A DNA stretch of 64,000 nucleotides from an uncultured Collinsella sp. (GTDB lineage Bacteria > Actinomycetota > Coriobacteriia > Coriobacteriales > Coriobacteriaceae): NCBI GenBank assembly GCA_900762355.1, contig CAAFGE010000041.1, positions 3,485 to 67,484 on the forward strand. Reading direction: 5' to 3'. The notes beneath the pieces are model-generated. The model made no database searches and was not told the origin of the DNA. It was given only the letters and a program-made list of their open reading frames with translations. Position numbers and translations under genes: made by a program. Below are positions 1 through 10,218 of this stretch, one piece after another (the stretch's first letter is position 1; every line of letters begins with the position of its first letter).

Positions 1-1296
1 GATGTTCGCGGCTGTCCACTCGTCCACGCCCTCGAGCGCGGCCTTGGCGGCGTCCAGAATGGAACCCATGCCCTCCTTGGCCAGGCCCTTGTTGACAGAC
101 CTCTCGTCATACTCGAGCGTCTCGGCCGTGGCAAAGATGGGGGCGGCGACGGTCACGGCGTCGGCCGGCATCTTGGTGCGCGGCTTGACGATGGCGGCAA
201 GCGCGTCGATCCAGTCCTCGCCGTACTCGACGTTGCCCTCGATGAGACCCGCCTCGTGCAGCTCGGGGACCATGATCTCGTCGGCAAACTGGGCATCGGG
301 CATGCCGTTGATGTACTCGGCGTTGACCCAGTCGAGTTTCTTGGGGTCGAAGGTCGCCGGGTTCTTGGAGATGCGGTCGAGCGAGAACTTGCTGGCCAGG
401 ACATCGCGCGGAATGATTGTGGTCTCGCCGTCGAGCGACCAGCCGAGCAGCGCCAGATAGTTGACGAAGGCGTCGGACAGGTAACCAGCGTCGCGGTACT
501 CCTCCACCGAGGTGGCGCCGTGGCGCTTGGAGAGCTTCTTGCCGTCGGCACCCAAGATCATGGAAATGTGGGCGAACGTCGGCACGGGCGCGCCGAGGGC
601 CTCGTAGACCATGACCTGACGCGGGGTGTTGGACAGGTGGTCGTCGCCGCGGATGACATGGGTAATCTTCATCATGGCGTCGTCGACGACGGTCGCGAAG
701 TTGTACGTGGGCGTGCCATCGGAGCGGAAGATGACAAAGTCGTCGAGCTCCTTGGCGTCGAAGGTCACCTCGCCGTGGACGGCGTCGTGGACGACGACGT
801 CGCCGCGGTCCTCGGGCACCTTGATGCGCAGGACGTAGGACTCGCCGGCCTCGATGCGGCGGCGGGCCTCCTCGGGATCAAGATCGCGGCAACGACGCTG
901 ATAGCCCTGGAAGGGGTCCTTGCGCTCCTGCGCGGCCTTGCGGTCGGCATCGAGCTGCTCCTTGGTGCAGAAGCAGGGATAGGCCTTGCCCTCATCCCAA
1001 AGCTTCTGGGCGGCCTGCTTGTACAGGTCCAGGCGCTCGGTCTGGGCATAGGGACCATAGTCGCCGCCCACCTCGGGGCCCTCGTCCCAGTCCAAGCCCA
1101 GCCAACGCATGGCGCGCAAAATGATCTGCGTGTTCTCGTCGGTGGAACGGGTGGGATCGGTGTCGTCGATGCGCAGAATGAACGTACCGCCGTTTGCGCG
1201 GGCGAAAGCCCAGTTATAGATAGCGGTGCGGGCGCCGCCGATGTGCAGCTTGCCCGTCGGTGAGGGTGCAAAGCGGACGCGAACGTCTGATGCCAT
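1..1296 (-). CDS. gltX: Glutamate--tRNA ligase (3' end cut by window)
   Basis: Class I aminoacyl-tRNA synthetase charging tRNA-Glu. The visible 432 codons open with the family's APSPTGKLHIGG stretch (residues 10-21, the HIGH-motif region) and continue to the KLSKRHG form of the KMSKS loop at about residue 250, so the catalytic Rossmann domain is complete. The reading frame is still open at base 1, so only the end of the anticodon-binding region is missing. The ATG at 1296 follows a GAGGAG ribosome site. Whether it is a discriminating GluRS or also charges tRNA-Gln cannot be told from this part. Confidence 0.95.
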   Translation of the reverse strand, partial: MASDVRVRFAPSPTGKLHIGGARTAIYNWAFARANGGTFILRIDDTDPTRSTDENTQIILRAMRWLGLDWDEGPEVGGDYGPYAQTERLDLYKQAAQKLWDEGKAYPCFCTKEQLDADRKAAQERKDPFQGYQRRCRDLDPEEARRRIEAGESYVLRIKVPEDRGDVVVHDAVHGEVTFDAKELDDFVIFRSDGTPTYNFATVVDDAMMKITHVIRGDDHLSNTPRQVMVYEALGAPVPTFAHISMILGADGKKLSKRHGATSVEEYRDAGYLSDAFVNYLALLGWSLDGETTIIPRDVLASKFSLDRISKNPATFDPKKLDWVNAEYINGMPDAQFADEIMVPELHEAGLIEGNVEYGEDWIDALAAIVKPRTKMPADAVTVAAPIFATAETLEYDERSVNKGLAKEGMGSILDAAKAALEGVDEWTAANI

Positions 1297-1377
1297 GGAA
1301 ATCTCCTCGATTGCAGGATGGATGTCTAACCGCACCAGTATAAAGCATCAAAGCAACCTCCGCACAAAGGGCACCGA

Positions 1378-1456
1378 CCCACTCATTGGGGACAGACTTA
1401 AATGACTACCCAATGAGCACCCGACTGGTCATTTAAGTCTGTCCCCAATGAGTGGG
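1378..1456. repeat. 28-bp perfect inverted repeat
   Basis: Arms 1378-1405 and 1429-1456 are perfect reverse complements over 28 bases, separated by a 23-base loop. The core of each arm reads GGGGACAGACTTAAATGA or its complement. It lies between the divergently transcribed gltX and metK. No open reading frame is inside. It looks like a REP/BIME-type dispersed palindrome rather than an intrinsic terminator, because no T run follows either arm. Confidence 0.8.
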
Positions 1457-1489
1457 TGCGGAAAGGGTGTGAATGTTTGATTTACGCGC

Positions 1490-1562
1490 TATGATGTGCC
1501 CTTGCATAGAGAGCCCGGCGGAATGGTAACGGTCGCCGGGACACGTTTTTGAAAGGACAATC
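1490..1562 (+). promoter_or_regulatory. Probable metK promoter -10 and leader hairpin
   Basis: A TATGAT hexamer at 1490-1495 is a good -10 element, though no convincing -35 is seen. The leader that follows contains CCCGGCG (1514-1520) pairing with CGCCGGG (1534-1540) across a 13-base loop, with five T residues at 1546-1550 shortly after. This could be an attenuator or only a 5' UTR stem. It does not match the SAM-I, SAM-II or SAM-IV consensus as I know them. The GAAAGGA ribosome site is at 1551-1557. Confidence 0.4.
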
Positions 1563-2843
<1,281 letters not shown>

Positions 2844-2878
2844 GCTAACCCGAAAAGCTACAGCCAAAAATCAACGCA

Positions 2879-2920
2879 CCAAAAGAAGTACCGGTCCCAA
2901 CCGGTACTTCTTTTATTTTA
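2879..2920 (+). terminator. Intrinsic terminator of metK
   Basis: A near-perfect stem pairs AAAAGAAGTACCGGT with ACCGGTACTTCTTTT across a very short loop (2881-2914) and is followed by TTTATTTTA. It sits 36 bases after the metK stop. The A and T tracts on both sides could let it act on either strand. Confidence 0.85.
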
Positions 2921-3008
2921 AGGTGGTGAAGATGAGCCGACCTGGGACATGGAATAGGTCACAGGCCGATTAATTTCGCAGCAGAGCGACTCCAACCATG
3001 TATCCTAA

Positions 3009-3128
3009 GTTCCGAGGGCTTTAGTATTTGGTCGATCGCGAGTTCCGCACGAGCCGGAGAGCACTTAATGTGCTCTCCGTGCGAGCAGGACTGTAGAGCA
3101 GGCGACCAAATACTAAAGCTCTCGGAAC
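3009..3128. repeat. Nested inverted repeat in the sdaA leader
   Basis: An outer pair of 26-base arms (3009-3034 and 3103-3128) matches with a single mismatch. Inside lies a second hairpin, CGCAC/GTGCG plus GGAGAGCAC/GTGCTCTCC around a TTAAT loop (3046-3083). On RNA this would be a long rod-like structure ending 55 bases before the sdaA start. It could be a structured leader controlling sdaA or a small MITE-like element. No protein is encoded and I do not recognise a known riboswitch class. Confidence 0.75.
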
Positions 3129-3183
3129 GGCGGGACAGAGTATGCCCCGCCCATCGGGACGACGGGATAGAACAGGAGCGCAT

Positions 3184-4791
3184 ATGGCAAGCAAGCCGCA
3201 AACACTAGCTACGACCTCGGCATTCGAGATCTTGGGCCCCGTCATGGTCGGCCCCAGTTCTTCGCACACCGCCGGCGCCCTGCGCTGCGCCCAAGTTGCC
3301 GCCAGCCTGCTGGAAGGCCGCATCACTAAGGTCACCTTTGGCCTGTGGAACTCCTTTGCCCACACCTACCGCGGCCACGGCACCGATCGTGCGCTCGTCG
3401 CGGGCATCCTGGGCCTCGACACCGATGACGAGAACATCAAGCAGGCCTTCGACCTCGCGCACGAGCAGGGCCTCGAATATCACTTTGACATCAAGGGCGA
3501 CGACGCCTCCATCCACCCCAACACCGTCGACATCGACATGGTCGACGACACGGGCGCCACGGCCCAGGTCCGCGGTGAGAGCCTGGGCGGCGGCAAGATG
3601 CGCATCAGCCGCATTAACGGCGTCGGCGTCGACATCTCGGGCATGTACTCCACACTCTTCGTGGCGCACTACGACGTCCCCGGCGTGCTCGCCGCGCTCA
3701 CGAACCTGCTCGCCTACGCACACGTGAACATCGCCTTCTGCCGCACCTACCGCACCGAAGTGGGCGGCCAGGCCTACTCCGTCTTCGAGACCGACGGCGC
3801 GCCCGACGACACCGTCGTCCCCATGCTCCGCAAACTCGACAATGTCGATTACGCGACCTTTATCGAGCTCCCCGGTTCTGCCTCGTCGCTCTCCCCCGGT
3901 GTCTCGGCAAAGGAGATCTTCGACGACGGCGAGCAGCTGCTCGATGCGTGCGCCGAGCTCGGCCTGAATATCGGCGCCGTTATGGCCGTGCGCGAGGCGC
4001 GTCTGACCGGCGAGGCCCACGCCGTCGCCGCCATGCGCCGCGTGCTCGACGTCATGCGCGAGGAGACCACGACCCCCATCGTCAATCCGCAACGATCGCT
4101 CGGCGGGCTTATCGGCGGCGAGGCTAAACTCGTCGATGCCACCGGCCGCAACGATTTGAGCACGAGCCTGATGGGCACCGTTCAAACCGACGCCGTGGCC
4201 CGCGCGATGGCCGTGCTCGAGCGCTCCGCCACGATGGGAGTGATCGTCGCCGCTCCCACGGCAGGCTCCGCGGGTGTCGTGCCCGGCTGCGTGCTGGCGC
4301 TCGCCGATCACCTTCAGCTCGACGACGAGCAGGTCATGGACGCGCTCTACTGCGCAGCCGCCATCGGCCTCAACCTCACCACGAGCGCCTGCGTCGCCGG
4401 TGCCGAGGGCGGCTGCCAGGCTGAGGTAGGAAGTGCGGCCGCCATGGCAGCCGCCGCGCTGGTGCAGATGCTCGGCGGCACGCCCGGGCAGGCGCTCGAC
4501 GCCAGTTCCATCGCGCTGAGTAACTTGCTGGGCCTCGTTTGTGACCCCGTCGGTGGCCTCGTGGAGGTACCCTGCCAAAACCGCAACGCCATCGGCGTGG
4601 CAGCCGCCTTTAGCTCGGCGCAGCTTGCACTTGCCGGTATCAAGAGCCTGGTGCCGTTTGACCAGATGGCGCACGTCATGCTCTCCGTGGGCCACGCGTT
4701 GCCGGCCACGCTGCGCGAGACGGCAAAGGGTGGCATCGCGCAGGCTCCGGCCGCACTTTCGGCCTGTGCAAAATGCGGTGTGTGCGGATAG
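3184..4791 (+). CDS. sdaA: L-serine dehydratase, iron-sulfur-dependent, single chain
   Basis: Deaminates L-serine to pyruvate and ammonia. The 535-residue protein joins the beta part (residues 1-150, with VMVGPSSSHTAGALRCA), an ACT-like segment near 155-225 (VLAALTNLLAYAHVNIAFCR) and the catalytic alpha part. Fe-S ligand cysteines are visible in AEGGCQAEVG and in the LVCDPVGGLVEVPC block. The chain ends in ACAKCGVCG, and in the Legionella enzyme a C-terminal cysteine tail reaches into the active site, so the tail may do so here. I chose the ATG at 3184 because CAGGAG precedes it; an upstream in-frame ATG at 3142 lacks a ribosome site. An elaborate hairpin precedes the gene and a terminator follows. 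Confidence 0.95.
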   Translation: MASKPQTLATTSAFEILGPVMVGPSSSHTAGALRCAQVAASLLEGRITKVTFGLWNSFAHTYRGHGTDRALVAGILGLDTDDENIKQAFDLAHEQGLEYHFDIKGDDASIHPNTVDIDMVDDTGATAQVRGESLGGGKMRISRINGVGVDISGMYSTLFVAHYDVPGVLAALTNLLAYAHVNIAFCRTYRTEVGGQAYSVFETDGAPDDTVVPMLRKLDNVDYATFIELPGSASSLSPGVSAKEIFDDGEQLLDACAELGLNIGAVMAVREARLTGEAHAVAAMRRVLDVMREETTTPIVNPQRSLGGLIGGEAKLVDATGRNDLSTSLMGTVQTDAVARAMAVLERSATMGVIVAAPTAGSAGVVPGCVLALADHLQLDDEQVMDALYCAAAIGLNLTTSACVAGAEGGCQAEVGSAAAMAAAALVQMLGGTPGQALDASSIALSNLLGLVCDPVGGLVEVPCQNRNAIGVAAAFSSAQLALAGIKSLVPFDQMAHVMLSVGHALPATLRETAKGGIAQAPAALSACAKCGVCG

Positions 4792-4810
4792 CGACAAAGA
4801 AAGACTCGAA

Positions 4811-4836
4811 GGTGGGACAAATGTCCCACCTCTTTT
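4811..4836 (+). terminator. Intrinsic terminator of sdaA
   Basis: GGTGGGACA (4811-4819) pairs with TGTCCCACC (4822-4830) over a two-base loop and runs into TCTTTT. It lies 20 bases past the sdaA stop. A longer-looped hairpin with the same GTGGGACA arms occurs at 44043. Confidence 0.8.
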
Positions 4837-4940
4837 GAATGCCACCGTTTCCATACCACAAACAACTAGGTAATCGCTATAATGCAAGCCCAGTAAAAAC
4901 ACGATGAGCCGCAAGGCGAAATTCGAAGGATATGCATACG

Positions 4941-6656
4941 ATGTCGCAAAACGATCGAACTCAACTGATTCCCGATCCGCAGCAGCCGAGCAGGCACACC
5001 GGCGGCGTTCAATCGCCGCGTCCTATCGCGCCGAGCCGCGGTCAGCAGCGAGGTGCGGCAAACGTTTCCCAACGTCCGAACAAGCAGCATCAGCAGCGCC
5101 AGACAAATGGCAATGCGCCCAAGCAACCCCCCACGCACGCTCGAGGCGATCGCGGCCCCGCACGCAAACCCGCCGAGAACAATAAGTCGGGCAAAAAGAC
5201 GACGCTCTTTGTCGTTCTGGGTCTTATCGTCATTGTCTATATCGTAGGCGTCGTAGCATTTTCGCAGGTAGCCTACCCCAACACCACTATCGCCGGCGTC
5301 GATGTCTCGTTCTCCAACGCTTCGTCTGCCGCCACCAAGGTCAACTCGGCTTGGAAGCACTATAAGCTCACCGTGACAGGCGATGACTTTAGCTGGACCT
5401 ATCAGCCCGAGTCCGATGAGCCCATTGTCGACGGCGAAGCTGCCGCAAAAGAGATTATCAGCCGCAACGAAGCCATTGTATGGCCGGTTCGCCTTGTAGA
5501 ATCCTTAAGCGGCAAGACCAAAACAACCGCTAGCTCCAACGAAGTCGATCTTGATCAAGACGTCGACCTGTCCATGCTCTCCGACACCTTTGACCAAAAG
5601 CAGTTTGAGAAGGATCTGGGCGCCGCCATCGACGAGTTTAACGAGGGGCGTTCGGGCGCGTTCGAGGCCAATAGCTCCTATGACGAGCAGGCCGGCAAGT
5701 TTACCGTCGAGAAGGCGCGCTCCAACGAAAAACTCAACCGCGAGCATGTCATTAAGTATGCCGAGCTCGAGCTTGCCTCGCTGGCCGAGACCGTAGATCT
5801 TTCCAAGCTCGGCAACGATGCCTATGAGCCGCTCAATGGAACGCTGACCGATGATCAGATTCAGTCTGCATGCGATGCCGCCAACAACTTCTTGGGCGTC
5901 AACGTGACCCTCAAGCTCAACGGCGAGGATGCCGGCAAGGTTGATGGCAGCTCCGTGTTGCAGTGGATCAGCTTTGCCGATCCGGCCAACCCCACGCTCG
6001 ATACGTCGCAGATCAGCAGCTGGGCAGCCGAGCTCGCCAACGGCTTTAATACCGTGGGCTCCACTCGCTGGTGGACGCGCGCCGATGGCAAGCAGTGCGC
6101 CGTCGAAGGCGGCGACTTTGGTTGGTCCATCGACAGCAGCTCGCTCGCCAAGCAGGTCGAGGACGCCATCAACAACAAGCAGACCGGCGAAATCGAGATC
6201 AAGTACTCCCAGAAGGCCGACACATTTACCGCCAAGGGCGAGCCCGACTGGAAGGCCTATATCGACGTCGACCTGTCCGAGCAGCATGCGCGCTACTACG
6301 ACGAGAGCGGCAACATCGTGTGGGAGGCCAACTTTATTTCTGGCAAACCGGGCGAAGACGCCACCCCCGAGGGCGTATGGCAGATCAACAGCAACGATGG
6401 CGCCAGCAAACTCATCGGTGCCAAGGACCCCGAGACCGGCAAGCCCAAATACGAGAGCCCGGTAAGCTACTGGATGCCGTTCGAGGGCAATATGGTCGGA
6501 TTCCACGACGCCACCTGGCAAAACGATTCGAGTTTCGATAACGCCGAATCGTACAAGTGGTGCGGTAGCCACGGTTGTATCAACCTGCGTCTGGCCGATG
6601 CCAAGTCGCTCCACGAGCGCATCAAAGTCGGCCTCTGCGTGGTCGTGCACTCGTAA
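4941..6656 (+). CDS. Membrane-anchored L,D-transpeptidase (YkuD fold)
   Basis: A predicted cell-wall cross-linking enzyme of 571 residues. It has a Q/R/P-rich cytoplasmic tail (1-85), one membrane span (about 87-107, TLFVVLGLIVIVYIVGVVAF), a long extracellular region resembling the putative peptidoglycan-binding domain often paired with YkuD, and a C-terminal YkuD domain. The catalytic signature is visible as a histidine in FHDAT and SHGCINLR with the nucleophile cysteine near residue 545. I prefer the ATG at 4941, ten bases after GAAGGA; the in-frame ATG at 4932 is only one base from it. It stands alone between terminator-like structures. Peptidoglycan 3-3 cross-linking is known for the family; the substrate here is inferred. 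Confidence 0.9.
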   Translation: MSQNDRTQLIPDPQQPSRHTGGVQSPRPIAPSRGQQRGAANVSQRPNKQHQQRQTNGNAPKQPPTHARGDRGPARKPAENNKSGKKTTLFVVLGLIVIVYIVGVVAFSQVAYPNTTIAGVDVSFSNASSAATKVNSAWKHYKLTVTGDDFSWTYQPESDEPIVDGEAAAKEIISRNEAIVWPVRLVESLSGKTKTTASSNEVDLDQDVDLSMLSDTFDQKQFEKDLGAAIDEFNEGRSGAFEANSSYDEQAGKFTVEKARSNEKLNREHVIKYAELELASLAETVDLSKLGNDAYEPLNGTLTDDQIQSACDAANNFLGVNVTLKLNGEDAGKVDGSSVLQWISFADPANPTLDTSQISSWAAELANGFNTVGSTRWWTRADGKQCAVEGGDFGWSIDSSSLAKQVEDAINNKQTGEIEIKYSQKADTFTAKGEPDWKAYIDVDLSEQHARYYDESGNIVWEANFISGKPGEDATPEGVWQINSNDGASKLIGAKDPETGKPKYESPVSYWMPFEGNMVGFHDATWQNDSSFDNAESYKWCGSHGCINLRLADAKSLHERIKVGLCVVVHS

Positions 6657-6724
6657 CGCAGCTAACGTCTACAACAAGTAAACAGCACGGCGACAAAACT
6701 TACAGTACCGTCATCCGCAACTTC

Positions 6725-6754
6725 TATACGCCCGCCTATCGCGACGGGCGTATA
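6725..6754. other. 10-bp inverted repeat upstream of the efflux operon
   Basis: TATACGCCCG (6725-6734) and CGGGCGTATA (6745-6754) form a perfect stem with a ten-base loop, 34 bases before the start of the membrane-fusion protein. There is no U run, so termination is unlikely. It could be a palindromic operator or a leader hairpin. Function is unknown. Confidence 0.45.
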
Positions 6755-6788
6755 TACTTATCGGAGCCATATCGATAAAGGAGACGCT

Positions 6789-8201
6789 ATGTCCAAGGTC
6801 CCCACGATCAATCCGGGTCCTGACGATTCCGATCGCATGCCCCAAGATGCCACCGAGACCCTGCCGATTATCAGCGCTGCAGACACCAAGCAGCCCCAAA
6901 CGAGTCTCGACGATTCGACCGATATCTCCGATGAAGAAGCCTATGCAAAGCTCAAGGCAAAGCGTGCCGAGCGTCGGCGCAAAAAGCTCATCCGACGCGG
7001 TATCGCCGTCGGTGTCGTTGTTGCCATCGCGCTCATTGCCATCATCGCAACGCTGGTCATCAACGCGCAACCCGCAGGCACCAACGGACCGGTGACCGAC
7101 ATGGTCACCGAAGGCACGTTTACCACCACAGTCGAAGCCAAGGGGCAGCTTAAGCCCATCTCGGCATCGGTCGTCTCCCCTTCTGTCGACGGTACGGTTG
7201 AAAAGATCAACGTGCAGGCCGGACAGAGCGTCAACGAGGGCGACGTACTCGTGACCATTAAGAACGACGCGCTCGATAGCGCTGTTTCCGAGGCGCAGCG
7301 CGCGGTCGCGGCCGCCCAGGAAGACCTGAACAATGCAAAGGTGGCACTCGCGGCCGCACAGGCCGCACCGACAACGGACAGTGACGGATCGACCGGTCCA
7401 TCGGACGCAAACGCCAACGCAAATGCCGTCTCGACCGCCCAGCGCAACCTCGCCTCGGCCCAGGCAGCGCTGGAACAGGCAACTGCAAAGGCGGCCGAGC
7501 GCACCGTAAAGGCCCCCAGCTCGGGCAGCATCGTGGAGCTCAACGCCAAGGTGGGCGCTACGGCAACAGGCGGCATGATCATGGGTGAAAGCGACACGAG
7601 CGGCGGCAAGCAGTGCATGCAAATCGCCGACCTGTCCAAGATGAAGGTGACGGTTCAGGTGGGCGAAAAGGATATCGCCAAAATTGCCGTGGGCCAAAGC
7701 GCCAACGTGACCTATCCCGCGTTTCCCGATATCGTGAGCCAGGGCACCGTCACGGCTATCGCCTCGGTGGCAAACTCTGACTCCGGCTCCGGTAGCGGCG
7801 GCAGCGTGACCTTTAACGTCGACATCCTCATCGAAGCACCCGACAGTCGCCTTAAGCCGGGTATGACTGCCGAGGTCTCGGTAGTGACCGAGAAGCTCGA
7901 CGACGTGGTTATGGTGCCGACCATGGCGCTGATGACCGAAGATGGCGAGCACTATTACGTCAATCTGGCCACCGATTCGGAAGGCAAGAAGACGCGCCGC
8001 GTGAAGGTGACCGTCGTGACGCAAAACGACAACGAGGCTGTAGTCGGTAAGACGCAGGTCAAGCGCGACGACCAGGGCAACGAGATCAACCCAGACGTCC
8101 CGGTTACCAAGTTACGCGACGGCGACACCATCGTGACGGATACCGGCACAGGCATGACGGCAGACGGCGGCGACAGTATGTCTGCCGACGAGGGCAAGTA
8201 A
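6789..8201 (+). CDS. MacA/HlyD-like membrane fusion (adaptor) protein
   Basis: A 470-residue periplasmic-adaptor-type protein for an ABC efflux system. It has a charged cytoplasmic tail (1-70, ending KRAERRRKKLIRR), one membrane span (about 71-93), then a biotinyl-lipoyl-like half motif (VVSPSVDGTVEKINVQAGQS), a short Ala-rich helical hairpin with a Ser/Asp/Asn-rich break, the second half motif (KAPSSGSIVELNAKVGATAT) and a beta-barrel region. AAAGGAGACGCT gives a good ribosome site. The stop overlaps the next start as TAATG, so the three genes at 6789-10185 are one translationally coupled operon. In Gram-positives such adaptors link to MacB-like pumps; the exported substrate is unknown. Confidence 0.9.
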   Translation: MSKVPTINPGPDDSDRMPQDATETLPIISAADTKQPQTSLDDSTDISDEEAYAKLKAKRAERRRKKLIRRGIAVGVVVAIALIAIIATLVINAQPAGTNGPVTDMVTEGTFTTTVEAKGQLKPISASVVSPSVDGTVEKINVQAGQSVNEGDVLVTIKNDALDSAVSEAQRAVAAAQEDLNNAKVALAAAQAAPTTDSDGSTGPSDANANANAVSTAQRNLASAQAALEQATAKAAERTVKAPSSGSIVELNAKVGATATGGMIMGESDTSGGKQCMQIADLSKMKVTVQVGEKDIAKIAVGQSANVTYPAFPDIVSQGTVTAIASVANSDSGSGSGGSVTFNVDILIEAPDSRLKPGMTAEVSVVTEKLDDVVMVPTMALMTEDGEHYYVNLATDSEGKKTRRVKVTVVTQNDNEAVVGKTQVKRDDQGNEINPDVPVTKLRDGDTIVTDTGTGMTADGGDSMSADEGK

Positions 8202-8974
8202 TGCGTCCCGTCATCGACATCCGCAACGTGCACCGCATCTTTGAGAGCGAGGCCGGTTGCGCCCACATCCTGCACAACGTGAGCCTGGCGGTGAACCCCG
8301 GTGAGTTCGTCGCCATCACCGGGCCCTCGGGCTCGGGCAAGTCGACGCTCATGAACATCCTGGGCTGCCTGGACAAGCCGACGGCGGGTGATTATTTCCT
8401 GCAAGGGCTCAACGTCGCCGAGCTCGACGATGATGAGCTCACCGAGGTGCGCGCGCTGAGCATCGGCTTTGTCTTTCAGAGTTTTAACTTGCTGCCGCGT
8501 CTGACGGTGATCGAAAACGTCATGCTGCCGCTGTCCTACACCAATGTGCCGCGTAGCCAGCGCGAGATGCGCGCCGTGCACGCGCTGCAAGCCGTCACAT
8601 TGCCGGTCGACCATTGGGACCACCGCATATCGGAACTCTCGGGCGGACAGATGCAGCGCGTCGCCATCGCGCGCGCCCTCGTCAACGACCCGCCCATCAT
8701 TTTGGCCGACGAGCCAACGGGAAATCTAGACTCGACAACCGGGGCGCTCGTCATGGAAACCTTCCACAAGCTCCAGAAACGCGGCAAGACCATCGTACTC
8801 ATCACGCATGACCCCGGCATCGCCGCCGAGGCCGATCGAGCCGTAACCATCCGTGACGGGCGAATCCATGACGGCGCATATGTCGCACATACACCGAATA
8901 CGTTACGCGGGGCCGTCAAAAACCTGCCCGCGATTTCTGCAACCACCAATCAGCCGAAAGGAGCGAAGGCATGA
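8201..8974 (+). CDS. MacB-type ABC transporter ATPase
   Basis: The 257-residue nucleotide-binding subunit of an export system. Walker A is GPSGSGKST, the Q-loop is FVFQSFNLLPRLT, the signature is LSGGQMQRVAIARAL, and Walker B is IILADEPTGNLDS. These are the forms typical of the LolD/MacB family. The C-terminal 30 residues past the H-loop region are low in conservation. The start overlaps the adaptor stop and its own stop overlaps the permease start as ATGA. Confidence 0.94.
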   Translation: MRPVIDIRNVHRIFESEAGCAHILHNVSLAVNPGEFVAITGPSGSGKSTLMNILGCLDKPTAGDYFLQGLNVAELDDDELTEVRALSIGFVFQSFNLLPRLTVIENVMLPLSYTNVPRSQREMRAVHALQAVTLPVDHWDHRISELSGGQMQRVAIARALVNDPPIILADEPTGNLDSTTGALVMETFHKLQKRGKTIVLITHDPGIAAEADRAVTIRDGRIHDGAYVAHTPNTLRGAVKNLPAISATTNQPKGAKA

Positions 8975-10185
8975 GCACCCGCGATCTTGTCCAAGAAGCC
9001 CTTCACTCGCTCGAGGCCAACAAGGGACGCAGCCTGCTCACCATCCTTGGCATCGTTATTGGCATCGCCTCGGTCATCGCCATGACTTCGCTCATCGGCG
9101 GTATCCAAAACAGCCTGGTCAACAGCCTGGGCCTCAATGCAGCCCGCATGGTAGAGATCTATTCGTCCCAAGAACTCACCGATTCGGATGTGGAAAAGCT
9201 TCGCAAACTGGTGCCGCAGATTGAGCAGATCGGCATCGTCGATAGCGCCTATTCCGAGTACAAGGTCGGGGATAAAAGCTATACCGTCATGGCACACGGC
9301 GTCGATAGCGACATGCTCGATGCCGTGGGCGCCAGCAAGCTCGTTGCGGGACGTGTCTATTCACAGGCAGAGTCTCAATCAGGCTCGCGCGTGGCGCTCA
9401 TCAGCCGCGGCGGCGCCGATCAGCTTTACGGCAACGAACAGGACGCACTGGGGAAAACCATCAAGGTGTCCAACGGCGAGGTGCAGATTGTAGGCGTGAT
9501 TGATGGCGGCAGCGACTCCATGGGCTCGCTCACGCTGTATATGCCACGCGAAACCATCTCCGGCCTGTTTGGCGACGAGAATCCTTCATTTCCCAGCGTG
9601 ACGGCACTTGCCGCCGAGGGCACAGACATGGACGAGCTCTGCAAGACCATCGAGTCTAAGGTGCGCGCGATGAAGGGCATCTCGGAGGATGATGAGTACG
9701 ACAGCGTATCGGCGACCTCCATGAAAAGCGCCATCGATGCACTCAACTCGTTTATGGGCGCCTTCTCGCTCATCATGGGCGCTGTCGCCAGTATCTCACT
9801 GCTTGTCGGCGGAATCGGCATTATGAATATGATGCTTACCAACGTGACTGAGCGCATCCGCGAGATCGGTATTCGCCGTGCCTTGGGCGCCAGTCGCCGC
9901 GATATCACCGCGCAGTTTTTGGCCGAGTCCTCGGCGCTGTGCGTCACCGGTGGCCTGCTGGGTGTCCTGATTGGCTATCTGCTGGCCTGGGGCCTCGCGA
10001 TGTTTGCCGCAGGATCAGGGGTTCTCAACGAGCTCGGTGCCAGTGGGGAGATCACACCGAGCTTTTCAATCGCCACGGTGCTGCTGGCCTTCGGCGTCTC
10101 CGTCGGCATCGGCGTAATCTTTGGCTTCTACCCCGCTCGCCGCGCGGCAAAGCTCAACCCGGTGGAGTGCCTACGCTACCAGTAA
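8971..10185 (+). CDS. MacB-type ABC transporter permease
   Basis: The 404-residue permease has the MacB topology: an N-terminal membrane span (about residues 20-45, LLTILGIVIGIASVIAMTSL), a large extracytoplasmic domain (50-270), and three C-terminal spans in the FtsX-like domain. The cytoplasmic sequence between the first two of these, TERIREIGIRRALGASRRDI, is a hallmark of the family. It pairs with the ATPase and adaptor upstream. The three together would move a peptide, lipid or drug outward; nothing in the sequence identifies which. Confidence 0.93.
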   Translation: MSTRDLVQEALHSLEANKGRSLLTILGIVIGIASVIAMTSLIGGIQNSLVNSLGLNAARMVEIYSSQELTDSDVEKLRKLVPQIEQIGIVDSAYSEYKVGDKSYTVMAHGVDSDMLDAVGASKLVAGRVYSQAESQSGSRVALISRGGADQLYGNEQDALGKTIKVSNGEVQIVGVIDGGSDSMGSLTLYMPRETISGLFGDENPSFPSVTALAAEGTDMDELCKTIESKVRAMKGISEDDEYDSVSATSMKSAIDALNSFMGAFSLIMGAVASISLLVGGIGIMNMMLTNVTERIREIGIRRALGASRRDITAQFLAESSALCVTGGLLGVLIGYLLAWGLAMFAAGSGVLNELGASGEITPSFSIATVLLAFGVSVGIGVIFGFYPARRAAKLNPVECLRYQ

Positions 10186-10216
10186 GCCACCACCAGCTAC
10201 CAGTAAGCCACCACCA
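10175..10216 (+). repeat. Two-copy 21-bp tandem duplication over the macB stop
   Basis: Bases 10175-10195 are repeated exactly at 10196-10216. The unit contains the stop codon and the last codons of the permease gene (Tyr-Gln-stop), so the second copy is untranslated. It ends right where the palindromic element at 10219 begins. Confidence 0.85.
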
Positions 10217-10218
10217 AC

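Noticed and set aside
1502..1562. SAM riboswitch before metK
   Set aside because: The leader is too short and lacks the SAM-I, SAM-II and SAM-IV conserved boxes; reported only as an unclassified hairpin.
10175..10216. CRISPR-like or regulatory tandem array
   Set aside because: Only two copies of a 21-base unit with no spacers; a simple duplication over a stop codon.
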